A stretch of 6,258 bases of DNA from Bacteroidales bacterium (GTDB lineage: Bacteria; Bacteroidota; Bacteroidia; Bacteroidales; UBA12481): assembly GCA_028707745.1 (NCBI GenBank), contig JAQWAJ010000115.1, positions 1 through 6,258 of the forward strand, given 5' to 3'. A model generated the notes under the pieces. The model saw only the letters and a program-made list of their open reading frames with translations. It did not search any database and was not told the origin of the DNA. Below are positions 1 to 5,605 of the stretch, one piece after another (position 1 is the stretch's first letter; each line of letters starts with the position of its first letter). The position numbers were made by a program, and so were the translations under genes.

Positions 1-1014
1 ATAAACCAGACTGGCGTTGGCTTTGCTTACCCCGATAACGGCCCTGCCTCCTGAAGGGTAACCATTTTCGTGAGGAACCATCGTCCAGGTGCTACCGCCA
101 TCAGTCGAACGGAAAAAGTTACCGCCGGCAACCGCATAAGCGTAGGTGGAGCTACCCGGGCGAAATTTGATGTCTTTGTAGTTTGACTGATCGGAGGTAC
201 GGGTCCAGGTTTCACCTCCGTCAAGCGTCTTGAATATTCCGCCGCTGGTGGCAGCCAGAATAAACCTGTCATTGTTTTCGGCACGGGCCATCATGCCAAC
301 GATAACGTTGCCCATTCCGGTATTGAATTTCACCCAGGAGAGACCGCCGTCGTCACTGCGGAAAACGCCCATGCCCGGAGCATCACCGCCATCACGGTCG
401 CCGGTGCCAATCAGAATCTGTTTCGGGTTGGTTTTGCTGACCAGAATGGCAGACACTCCCAAGGTGGGCATGGTATCGGTGGCCGAAGACCATGTTTTAC
501 CGCTGTCGTGGGTCATCCAGAATCCGCCGGATGGTGCTCCGACATAGACAGTTGCCGTATCAGTCGGATGAAAGGCGATGGAATTTACCCGGCCAACGCC
601 GGTGTAGCCACCAAAGTTAACGCGTGTTTTCGGGCCCAATTCCTGCCAAACGGGATTGCCGGTTTTCAGCCGGTCACTAACCGGATGTTCCTGCACATAT
701 TGATTAAATTCATTGTATACATTATCGGGCGCAGGGAATGATCCATCAGGATTGACGCGGTTTTCCCAAAAATATTCCCATCTTTTAAATGGCTTATAAC
801 CAGTGCCCCTGCCGGTTTCACGACCTTCGAAGTAGGTGTAGAATGCCCGTTGAATCTCGAAAAAGTTGGCATTCGGATCCTGCATCATCTCTGCCCAGTA
901 AGGATGATTCGCATAATCCTTAGTAGTTGTCGAAGATTTTTGTTGGGCCTGAATCGATAGGCTGCCGAACAGTAAAAAAGATAAGAACAGAAGGGAAAAA
1001 CGCGTGTGCCTCAT
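1..1014 (-). CDS. Exported Asp-box (BNR/sortilin-like) beta-propeller protein, 3' end missing
   Basis: An uninterrupted reading frame starts with ATG at 1014 and is still open at the left edge, giving the first 338 residues. Residues 1-24 form a signal peptide (MRHTRFSLLF, then a leucine/phenylalanine-rich core, then SIQAQ). Residues 34-130 hold an N-terminal segment (PYWAEMMQDPNANFF, GTGYKPFKRWEYF) that, from memory, often precedes propellers in secreted Bacteroidota proteins. Four Asp-boxes follow: THDSGKTW (168-175), SDDGGLSW (220-227), TLDGGETW (263-270) and STDGGSTW (303-310), each at a blade turn. Such proteins include sialidase-like, sortilin-like and xyloglucanase-like folds; Asp-boxes are structural, so no substrate can be named. 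The missing C-terminus could carry a type IX secretion sorting domain, as many of these proteins do, but that is inference. Product class is confident, function unknown. A -7 promoter element lies 49 bp upstream of the start. Confidence 0.9.
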   Translation of the reverse strand, partial: MRHTRFSLLFLSFLLFGSLSIQAQQKSSTTTKDYANHPYWAEMMQDPNANFFEIQRAFYTYFEGRETGRGTGYKPFKRWEYFWENRVNPDGSFPAPDNVYNEFNQYVQEHPVSDRLKTGNPVWQELGPKTRVNFGGYTGVGRVNSIAFHPTDTATVYVGAPSGGFWMTHDSGKTWSSATDTMPTLGVSAILVSKTNPKQILIGTGDRDGGDAPGMGVFRSDDGGLSWVKFNTGMGNVIVGMMARAENNDRFILAATSGGIFKTLDGGETWTRTSDQSNYKDIKFRPGSSTYAYAVAGGNFFRSTDGGSTWTMVPHENGYPSGGRAVIGVSKANASLVY

Positions 1015-1062
1015 ATCAAGTAATTTATTGACAATAGTTTATTTTACCTGCTTGCAAGTTTA

Positions 1063-1070
1063 CAAAAATA
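1063..1070 (-). promoter_or_regulatory. Bacteroidota -7 promoter element for the Asp-box protein gene
   Basis: On the minus strand this reads TATTTTTG, an exact match to TAnnTTTG. The expected transcription start near 1056 would leave a leader of about 42 nt. A TTG trinucleotide lies 22 nt further upstream, somewhat too far for a good -33 element. The 8-bp palindrome CTTGCAAG (1051-1058) overlaps the inferred start site. No terminator is visible between the nuclease stop codon and this point, so read-through from the nuclease gene may also contribute. Confidence 0.55.
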
Positions 1071-1114
1071 TTGCATAATAAGAAGTTTTGAACAACAGGG
1101 AGATGCCAGGACTT

Positions 1115-1879
1115 TCAGAAAGGCCCCCATTTGCTGGTATCGCAATCTGACTCTAGTTTCGATTCGATAAGGTCCGGCAGTGCCTGAAAGAAATCGATGC
1201 CAGTCAACTGCTCAATTGAATCAGTGGCGACTACATATTGGGCAAGTGAACCAGCCACTTTTTTATTCGGAAGCAGAAAAGCGATCATCCGGATGTCATC
1301 CCTGGTATAATGGAGAATAATTTTATAATAATACCTGGGCACACTGACCTTATTCCGGCCAATCTTCCCAAGGTCCGAAGTCAATACACCTCCCGTAACA
1401 ATGTAGAGTGAATCGTATGTCAATACCCAATCTCTGACCTTTGCCTCAAGTTTGCTCCAGATTCCCCGGTTAAAACTGGAATTCTGCGGCGACATGTTAG
1501 ACAGATAAAAGGTTTCACTGATGGCTTCTTTCGAAAACGACATATCTTCCGCGGGGCATAAATGACCCCGGTCGAAATTTGAACCCGTATAATCGGCTAA
1601 CTCAGCCGATCCGGTTTTAACCAGGGGATCGGGCCTGAAGTTATTCCTGCGGTCGAACTCACTGGTCGGCATGGCGGCTGTGAGCAGGTAAGCTACCCAC
1701 TCGGCCTGTTCATTGGCCTCTTTATATGATAAGGTATAATACTTATGCCTGACGATCTGATGGGTGGTGCTGGTGGGATAAAAATTCGATTTGAAGTCGA
1801 TGACGGGCTCCTCAGCAAAACAGTCACAGGAACAGATCAACCAAACAGCCAGAAGGCCGCTTGCCGGTAAAATTTTCAT
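1115..1879 (-). CDS. Exported DNA/RNA non-specific endonuclease (NUC1 / beta-beta-alpha-metal family)
   Basis: A complete 254-aa member of the Serratia nuclease/NucA family, which hydrolyses single- and double-stranded DNA and RNA with one Mg2+. Residues 1-22 are a signal peptide. The family's usual N-terminal block is present (HKYYTLSYKEANEQAEWVAYLL region, 45-66), then FDRRNNFRPDP (75-85). The catalytic motif DRGH is at 103-106, with H106 the expected general base. SNMSPQ (127-132, with N128) and FNRGIWSKLE (136-145, with the Mg-ligand N137 and E145) follow, then VTGG (161-164). All core residues are present, so the enzyme should be active. Length is normal and there is no extra domain. The signal region has three cysteines (C16, C18, C20). 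A lipobox reading ICSC is conceivable but poor; cleavage after CFA at residue 22 fits better. Likely role: nutrient scavenging or clearing extracellular nucleic acid. It is probably transcribed alone, since a terminator separates it from the upstream gene. Confidence 0.95.
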   Translation of the reverse strand: MKILPASGLLAVWLICSCDCFAEEPVIDFKSNFYPTSTTHQIVRHKYYTLSYKEANEQAEWVAYLLTAAMPTSEFDRRNNFRPDPLVKTGSAELADYTGSNFDRGHLCPAEDMSFSKEAISETFYLSNMSPQNSSFNRGIWSKLEAKVRDWVLTYDSLYIVTGGVLTSDLGKIGRNKVSVPRYYYKIILHYTRDDIRMIAFLLPNKKVAGSLAQYVVATDSIEQLTGIDFFQALPDLIESKLESDCDTSKWGPF

Positions 1880-1908
1880 GGTATAACGCGTAATTCCTTA
1901 TTGGGGGC

Positions 1909-1916
1909 CGAAGGTA
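1909..1916 (-). promoter_or_regulatory. Possible -7 promoter element for the nuclease gene
   Basis: The minus strand reads TACCTTCG, one mismatch from TAnnTTTG, placed 30-37 bp upstream of the nuclease ATG. That would give a leader of about 22 nt. The T-run of the upstream terminator ends in TTTG 24 nt before it, longer than the usual -33 to -7 spacing. The element is plausible because a terminator isolates this gene from the lipoprotein gene, but sequence support is weak. Confidence 0.35.
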
Positions 1917-1941
1917 AAGAAAAACAGGAACCCCTGAATGC

Positions 1942-1973
1942 AAAAAAAGAGGCTGCCCTTTTGAGACAGCCTC
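1942..1973 (-). terminator. Intrinsic terminator of the HYR lipoprotein gene
   Basis: On the minus strand a 9-bp stem (GAGGCTGTC paired with GGCAGCCTC, with one G-U pair) encloses a short loop and is followed directly by seven T residues. It begins 22 bp after the lipoprotein stop codon and ends 62 bp before the nuclease start. It therefore ends the lipoprotein transcript and makes the nuclease gene a separate unit. Confidence 0.9.
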
Positions 1974-1994
1974 CTTAATCAAACGCTATTGAGA

Positions 1995-3773
1995 TTATTT
2001 TACGTCCACAACTGCGTGTGCAGCAACATATATATTCTTCGTTCCAAAAGTATTAGGAACTGTAAATGTATAGGTGTTGGCAGCCAGCGCTCCTGAGTTA
2101 TAACCGAGTTGACCCGGCGCTGAAATATAACTTTTCTGTTTATTCAACGGCAGTGGAGTTGTTCCGACATAAAGGTGTGCTTCGGTGATTTTGCACGAAG
2201 AAACCACCGTATAAGTTACCACGATATTCGAACCGATTGTAACGCTAACTCCGCCAACCGGAATGCCTTTGGTGATGATGTTTTGCCCTGCACCAACATA
2301 CAAGGTGTAATCCTTTGATGTTGTGCCATAAGCGATCAGGTTGGTCCAGCCCCAGTTATTGCCGGTTTTGGGTGATAATGAGTTGAACGCGGTAGAGGTG
2401 CCATTTTTATCATAAGCCCAACCGGTACCTGCTCCCGGCAACCATCCATAAGGATTGCCAATTGGGAAGGTGCAGTTATTTATGATTTTTTGCGAAATCG
2501 TTGAGGTGTTACCACACGCATCTGTTGCCGTCCAGGTACGGGTCGTCCAGATCGCTCCGGTTGAAGTGGTTTCCATCTGGTCTAAGCCACTGATGGATAC
2601 TGTTGGAGTGAAATTGCCATTATTATCGGTGGCAGTGGGAGTGACAAATGTGGGAGTGGCATCGCAGGCAATAGTGATGATAGGATCACCGGCAAGTGTT
2701 AATACCGGTGGTATTTTATCAAGAGTGATCGATTGTCTGACTTCTTCTGATTTATTGCCACAGGCATCCGTTGCTGTCCAGATACGGGTTGTGGTGAATC
2801 CATTGATTGCATCAACATAGGTGATTACCGGATTGCTGTCGCAATTGTCAGTTGCCGTAGGGGCGGTGAAATTCAGTTCACAGGCCAAAGGAACATCGGC
2901 ACCCTGATTGGTTAATACCGGTTTGGTAACATCTTGTACGGTAATGGTTTGATTTGCCGTAGCGGTATTGCCGGCTGCATCTGTAATCAGATAGGTGCGG
3001 GTAATGATAGTCGGACAGGATCCAACGCGGGTTTCGCTGCCTTCCACATAAGTGACCGGAACCGTTGTCAGCGCACAGTTATCACTTGCATCGGTGATCA
3101 CATTTGCATTGGGTGCAGGAACCTCGCCAATACATTGCACAGCGGAGGTAACATTTGATGCTTTAGGAGCCGTTTTATCCGTCACGGTCACGTTATATTG
3201 AGTAAACCAATTATTACCCCAGGTGGTGCCGGCACCAAATCCCGTTTGTGCACCATAGGTCGGCGAACTCAGTTCGGCGTGTGCGGCAACGATTAATGTC
3301 AGCGGAGTGCATCCTGAAAAGTTGAGCTTGGTAAATGGAATCGTAAATGAATACGGGTTGGTGTTTGCTGTATAAACATAAGGGAAATTGCCTGGTACGA
3401 AGTTTTTCCCGTTATTGGGAACAGGACCAGTTCCGATATAGAAGTGTACCAGAGTGTTAAAGGTCCAATCGCCGGTTAAGGTATAAGTAACCCGGATTGC
3501 ATCATTGGTAAGATCTCCGTCAGTATCGGTCTGACTGATTGTAACGGAACCAGCGTCCATCGTCTGACCCGCATACAGCGTAACAGATGAGATCTGAGCA
3601 TCGGTCTGAGCCGATTTTAATGTAGTAGAAACAACGGCGGTTGCACCGGGAGTCGTAACAGATCCGGATGGGTCTGTTACAGCCTCAAAGTTCTCTTTAG
3701 CACAACTGCCCAGAAACAGGCTAACCGCAAAAACGGCGAGGATGTTCATTACACTTTTATTTATCGTTTTCAT
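1995..3773 (-). CDS. HYR-like Ig-repeat surface lipoprotein with related domains at both ends
   Basis: A 592-aa exported lipoprotein. Residues 1-23 are a type II signal with lipobox LGSC, and C24 is the expected lipidated residue. The following AKENFE is mildly acidic and only partly resembles Bacteroidota surface-export signals. Residues 67-168 form a beta-rich domain (LYAGQ, VTYTL, HFYIGTGPVP, YSFTIPF, VAAHAEL) followed by TTWGNNWFTQYNVTV (183-197). Three HYR-like Ig repeats follow at about 199-281, 282-352 and 353-431, with hallmarks DKTAPKAS, TATDNCD, IWTATDACGN and TWTATDACGN. Residues 446-592 form a C-terminal domain (GWAYDKNG, NNWGWTN, LYVGAGQ, HLYVGTTPLP, VAAHAVV) recognisably related to the N-terminal one. 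HYR repeats usually serve adhesion or act as spacers, and I see no catalytic motif. The protein ends in VVDVK with no type IX sorting domain, consistent with lipid anchoring. It is preceded by a dyad-rich region and followed by a strong terminator, so it is probably monocistronic. Ligand unknown. Confidence 0.88.
   Translation of the reverse strand: MKTINKSVMNILAVFAVSLFLGSCAKENFEAVTDPSGSVTTPGATAVVSTTLKSAQTDAQISSVTLYAGQTMDAGSVTISQTDTDGDLTNDAIRVTYTLTGDWTFNTLVHFYIGTGPVPNNGKNFVPGNFPYVYTANTNPYSFTIPFTKLNFSGCTPLTLIVAAHAELSSPTYGAQTGFGAGTTWGNNWFTQYNVTVTDKTAPKASNVTSAVQCIGEVPAPNANVITDASDNCALTTVPVTYVEGSETRVGSCPTIITRTYLITDAAGNTATANQTITVQDVTKPVLTNQGADVPLACELNFTAPTATDNCDSNPVITYVDAINGFTTTRIWTATDACGNKSEEVRQSITLDKIPPVLTLAGDPIITIACDATPTFVTPTATDNNGNFTPTVSISGLDQMETTSTGAIWTTRTWTATDACGNTSTISQKIINNCTFPIGNPYGWLPGAGTGWAYDKNGTSTAFNSLSPKTGNNWGWTNLIAYGTTSKDYTLYVGAGQNIITKGIPVGGVSVTIGSNIVVTYTVVSSCKITEAHLYVGTTPLPLNKQKSYISAPGQLGYNSGALAANTYTFTVPNTFGTKNIYVAAHAVVDVK
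2511..2550 (-). repeat. Direct DNA repeat inside HYR module, copy 1
   Basis: This segment encodes the WTTRTWTATDACGN strand of the third HYR repeat. It matches 2757-2794 at most positions (shared core GCATCYGTTGCYGTCCAG) with a period of 246 bp, or 82 codons. DNA-level similarity this high suggests fairly recent module duplication or gene conversion. A more diverged third copy lies around 2968-3004. Confidence 0.6.
2757..2794 (-). repeat. Direct DNA repeat inside HYR module, copy 2
   Basis: The partner of 2511-2550. It encodes TTTRIWTATDACGN in the second HYR repeat and keeps the same reading frame. The copies differ mainly at silent or conservative positions. Confidence 0.6.
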
Positions 3774-3827
3774 GAGTTGTTTTTTAATTTATTAATGACG
3801 ATCTAATTGATAATCGAGACCCTATAG

Positions 3828-3838
3828 ACGATAATCGT
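3828..3838. repeat. Palindrome ACGATAATCGT, possible operator
   Basis: A perfect 5-bp inverted repeat around one central base. Further CGAT/ATCG half-sites occur at 3799-3802, 3813-3816 and 3843-3846. If the weak -7 element at 3841-3848 is real, this palindrome covers the transcription start, a usual operator position. The protein that would bind is unknown. Confidence 0.4.
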
Positions 3839-3840
3839 GC

Positions 3841-3848
3841 CAATCGTA
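3841..3848 (-). promoter_or_regulatory. Weak candidate -7 element for the HYR lipoprotein gene
   Basis: The minus strand reads TACGATTG, one mismatch from TAnnTTTG. A start about 7 nt downstream would fall near 3834, inside the ACGATAATCGT palindrome, and leave a leader of about 60 nt. No good -33 element is seen. It is the best available candidate in this region, but weak. Confidence 0.3.
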
Positions 3849-3874
3849 TTAATGTCATGAAAATCAGATCGATA

Positions 3875-3919
3875 AGAAAATCGGTACCCATTCAACTTCC
3901 ACATTGTGGAAGATTTTCT
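3875..3919. repeat. Nested inverted repeats, possible operator or cruciform
   Basis: An inner dyad, CTTCCACA and TGTGGAAG separated by one base (3896-3912), is perfect over 8 bp. Outer arms AGAAAATC (3875-3882) and GATTTTCT (3912-3919) are also perfectly complementary. No T-run follows the inner dyad, so it is not an intrinsic terminator. A one-base gap is too short for an RNA hairpin loop without opening some pairs, which favours a binding site for a dimeric protein. Confidence 0.5.
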
Positions 3920-3981
3920 GGTTTTAACACGATTTCTGTCACGAACTGGATAGGAGTGAAAGGGGTATAATTGGGGGGTAC

Positions 3982-4022
3982 AATAAAAAACAAACCCCTC
4001 AGACACAATGGCTTAAGGGGTT
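3982..4022 (-). terminator. Intrinsic terminator of the tRNA-Arg pair
   Basis: On the minus strand AACCCCT pairs with AGGGGTT (4016-4022 with 3993-3999), extended by a G-U and an A-T pair, with a loop of about 12 bases and a following GTTTTTTATTG. It starts 8 nt after the 3' end of tRNA-Arg(CCG), so it ends the tRNA transcript and separates it from the lipoprotein gene. Confidence 0.85.
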
Positions 4023-4029
4023 CATTCTG

Positions 4030-4101
4030 TAGCCCCGACTGGACTCGAACCAGTATCTATAGTTCCGGAAACTACTATTCTATCCCTTGAACTACGAGGC
4101 C
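4030..4101 (-). tRNA. tRNA-Arg, anticodon CCG
   Basis: The minus strand folds into a full cloverleaf of 72 nt without CCA. The acceptor is GGCCTCG with CGGGGCT and discriminator A; the D-stem is GTTC with GAAT. The anticodon arm is GTAGT-TTCCGGA-ACTAT, with T33 and anticodon CCG reading the Arg codon CGG. The T-arm is ACTGG-TTCGAGT-CCAGT. The first acceptor pair is G1-U72. CCA is not encoded (the bases after the discriminator are CAG), so it must be added by a nucleotidyltransferase. It is second in a tandem pair and is followed closely by a terminator. Confidence 0.95.
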
Positions 4102-4142
4102 ATCATACAAATCAACTCACATTATCAACTTCACTTACTCTG

Positions 4143-4214
4143 TAGCCCCACCAGGACTCGAACCTGAATTTAAAGTTTAGGAAACTTCCGTTCTATCCCT
4201 TGAACTATGAGGCC
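4143..4214 (-). tRNA. tRNA-Arg, anticodon CCU
   Basis: A 72-nt cloverleaf on the minus strand. The acceptor is GGCCTCA with TGGGGCT and discriminator A; the D-stem is GTTC with GAAC. The anticodon arm is GAAGT-TTCCTAA-ACTTT with anticodon CCT, which reads the Arg codon AGG. The T-arm is TCAGG-TTCGAGT-CCTGG. It matches the downstream tRNA-Arg(CCG) at 59 of 72 positions, including the G1-U72 pair, and the 41-bp spacer suggests tandem duplication followed by divergence of the anticodon. CCA is not encoded. It is the first gene after the promoter at 4228-4235. Confidence 0.95.
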
Positions 4215-4227
4215 ATAAACGCGGATG

Positions 4228-4235
4228 CAAAAGTA
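4228..4235 (-). promoter_or_regulatory. Bacteroidota -7 promoter element for the tRNA-Arg pair
   Basis: The minus strand reads TACTTTTG, an exact TAnnTTTG match ending 14 bp before the tRNA-Arg(CCU) 5' end. Transcription would start near 4221, giving a very short leader as is usual for tRNA genes. A clear -33 TTTG is not visible. The element lies in the 50-bp gap after the thioredoxin gene stop codon. Confidence 0.65.
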
Positions 4236-4264
4236 GGAAAATTTGGATTCAATTAATTCCCTCC

Positions 4265-5533
4265 TCACAAACTCTTCAAAATGGAGATTATCGCATCGGT
4301 TTCATTGATCAGCTCAGTGTCAGTGCTGAAGCCCTTGGATATGAAACGCAGTTTGCCGCCTTTGTCAATGAAGTATTTTGCCGGTATTCCGGTTGGCTTA
4401 TAGGTTGACGTGATTTTAAATTTATCAGAGGTGTTGCTAATAGGTTCATCCATAAGTACATGGAAAGAGTACTTGTTTTTACTCATGAATTTCCTCACTC
4501 TTTCCAGGGCATCACCTCCTTTTTCATTGATTGCAATGAACAAAAACACAACGTCAGGATGTTTTTCAATTTGCTTCTGCATAGCCGGAAATGAGGCTAT
4601 GCAAGGGACACACCAGGTTGCCCATAAATCCAGGATTACGATTTTCCCCCGGTAATCGGATAAACTCACCGTTTTGCCGTCGATATCCTTTAATGAAAAT
4701 GGCTGAGCGGTTTCATTGATCATTTTGGATTTGAGCTCCTGAATCAGCGTTGCCTGAACAGTTTTCTGCAGACTGTCGATATACACACTCAGATTGGTAT
4801 CTCCACCTTTTTCAGAAGCATGAATGGATTGCAATTGTGCTGTCATTCCATTGTTTAATTTCCCCAGTCGGGCCATCTTCAAAAGCAGCTGTTTGGCTTC
4901 TTCTTTCTGACCGGTTAATTCCAGCAATTTGGCATATCGTTCCACCGATTCCGGCAATCCCTCCTCTGGCTCACCGTCAAATGCCATCTGCTGATATTGA
5001 ATGGCTTCAGAATACCTTTTCAGGGCAAACAGCGATTTTGCATAGGTGTCGTAATACGGGAACCTGGCAAAACCCATGAATCTTTGCCAGTCCTCCTTTG
5101 TATAACCGACGGGCCTTGCATCAGGATCATCCTTAAAAGCAAAATATTTATCTAAAGTTACCTTTGCAATCTTACAGGCATAATCAGCATCGATTTTCTT
5201 ATCTAACAGCTCAATGGCAGCCATATTGAGCATAGAGGTTTGATTGAACTTGTTTCTGATCAAACTGATGTATTTTTCAAATTCCGGATAATTCTTTTTT
5301 TTGACAAAGGCGATGGCAACATTGCCATTCAGGAGGTCAATGGTCTCTGAATCTTTTAGGCTGTCGAGTTTATAATCCTTGATAATGCGGTTCTTTGTCA
5401 CAACACTTTGAAATGGATCTGTCTCTTTACTCATTTTTCGGATTTCAGACTGAACACCGGTGATCTCCTGAGCTGAAAGTGGCAGATTGGCAATGAGATA
5501 ACAAGCTGCGATAGCGATAATCCTTAAATTCAT
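4265..5533 (-). CDS. Exported TlpA/ResA-like thioredoxin-fold protein with helical, TPR-like N-terminal half
   Basis: A 422-aa protein with an N-terminal signal peptide (MNLRIIAIAACYLIANLPLS, likely cleaved around SAQ at 20-22). Residues 25-270 are mostly helical and charged. Two TPR-like helical hairpins can be seen at about 158-190 (YAKSLFALKRYSEAIQYQQM) and 193-225 (YAKLLELTGQKEEAKQLLLK). Residues 276-422 form a thioredoxin domain of the AhpC/TSA-TlpA type: PFSLKDIDGKTVSLSDYRGK (278-297), the redox motif WCVPC (307-311, cysteines 308 and 311), and GIPAKYFID (382-390) with P384 the expected cis-proline. Members of this family act in the periplasm as thiol-disulfide reductases, for example on cytochrome c apoproteins; the client here is unknown. 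An IAAC sequence ending at C11 resembles a lipobox, but the hydrophobic stretch before it is too short. Promoter at 5592-5599. No terminator follows, so transcripts may run on into the tRNA pair. Confidence 0.9.
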   Translation of the reverse strand: MNLRIIAIAACYLIANLPLSAQEITGVQSEIRKMSKETDPFQSVVTKNRIIKDYKLDSLKDSETIDLLNGNVAIAFVKKKNYPEFEKYISLIRNKFNQTSMLNMAAIELLDKKIDADYACKIAKVTLDKYFAFKDDPDARPVGYTKEDWQRFMGFARFPYYDTYAKSLFALKRYSEAIQYQQMAFDGEPEEGLPESVERYAKLLELTGQKEEAKQLLLKMARLGKLNNGMTAQLQSIHASEKGGDTNLSVYIDSLQKTVQATLIQELKSKMINETAQPFSLKDIDGKTVSLSDYRGKIVILDLWATWCVPCIASFPAMQKQIEKHPDVVFLFIAINEKGGDALERVRKFMSKNKYSFHVLMDEPISNTSDKFKITSTYKPTGIPAKYFIDKGGKLRFISKGFSTDTELINETDAIISILKSL

Positions 5534-5591
5534 AAGAGGTTAACTAATTGATCATTTTACTTTGCCAGAGGTCTATTTAACTTCTGATATA

Positions 5592-5599
5592 CAAATGTA
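5592..5599 (-). promoter_or_regulatory. Bacteroidota -7 promoter element for the thioredoxin-like gene
   Basis: The minus strand reads TACATTTG, an exact TAnnTTTG match. A start near 5585 would leave a leader of about 52 nt. TTCG lies 18 nt upstream, inside the last codons of the DUF4256 gene, as a possible degenerate -33 element. The -7 element sits in the small inverted repeat ATACA-AA-TGTAT (5589-5600). Confidence 0.6.
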
Positions 5600-5605
5600 T
5601 TTAAT

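Larger units (their letters stand above)
3774..3981. other. Gene-free, dyad-rich region upstream of the HYR lipoprotein gene
   Basis: About 210 bp with no credible gene. It holds several inverted repeats: ACGAT-A-ATCGT (3828-3838), CGAT-N10-ATCG (3799-3816), the palindrome ATCGAT (3868-3873), CTTCCACA-T-TGTGGAAG (3896-3912), and outer arms AGAAAATC (3875-3882) with GATTTTCT (3912-3919). No exact TAnnTTTG is present on the minus strand. This is the only place for the lipoprotein promoter, because the tRNA terminator lies just to its right. The last 20 bases before the ATG are nearly all A/T, as is common in Bacteroidota leaders. Confidence 0.6.

Noticed and set aside
230..741. Plus-strand reading frames across the left end
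   Set aside because: They are antisense to the Asp-box protein, which has a signal peptide and four motif copies in frame over its whole visible length.
1100..1120. Small hairpin over the nuclease stop codon (GGCCTTTC with AAAGTCC)
   Set aside because: The stem has a mismatch and no T-run follows, so it is not supported as a terminator.
1115..1879. The nuclease as a toxin with a linked immunity gene
   Set aside because: It has an ordinary signal peptide and stand-alone family length, with no delivery domain, and no small immunity-like gene lies next to it.
2455..2820. A 121-codon plus-strand reading frame
   Set aside because: It is antisense to the HYR repeats, whose repeated composition keeps the opposite strand open. 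The minus-strand protein is clearly the real gene.
3803..4006. A 67-codon minus-strand reading frame upstream of the lipoprotein gene
   Set aside because: Its start lies inside the tRNA terminator hairpin, its composition is unlike the neighbouring proteins, it has no recognisable motif, and it covers the dyad-rich regulatory region.
4030..4214. The tRNA-Arg pair as an integration site for a mobile element
   Set aside because: tRNA genes are common attachment sites, but I see no direct repeat of a tRNA end elsewhere in the window and no integrase or other mobility gene.
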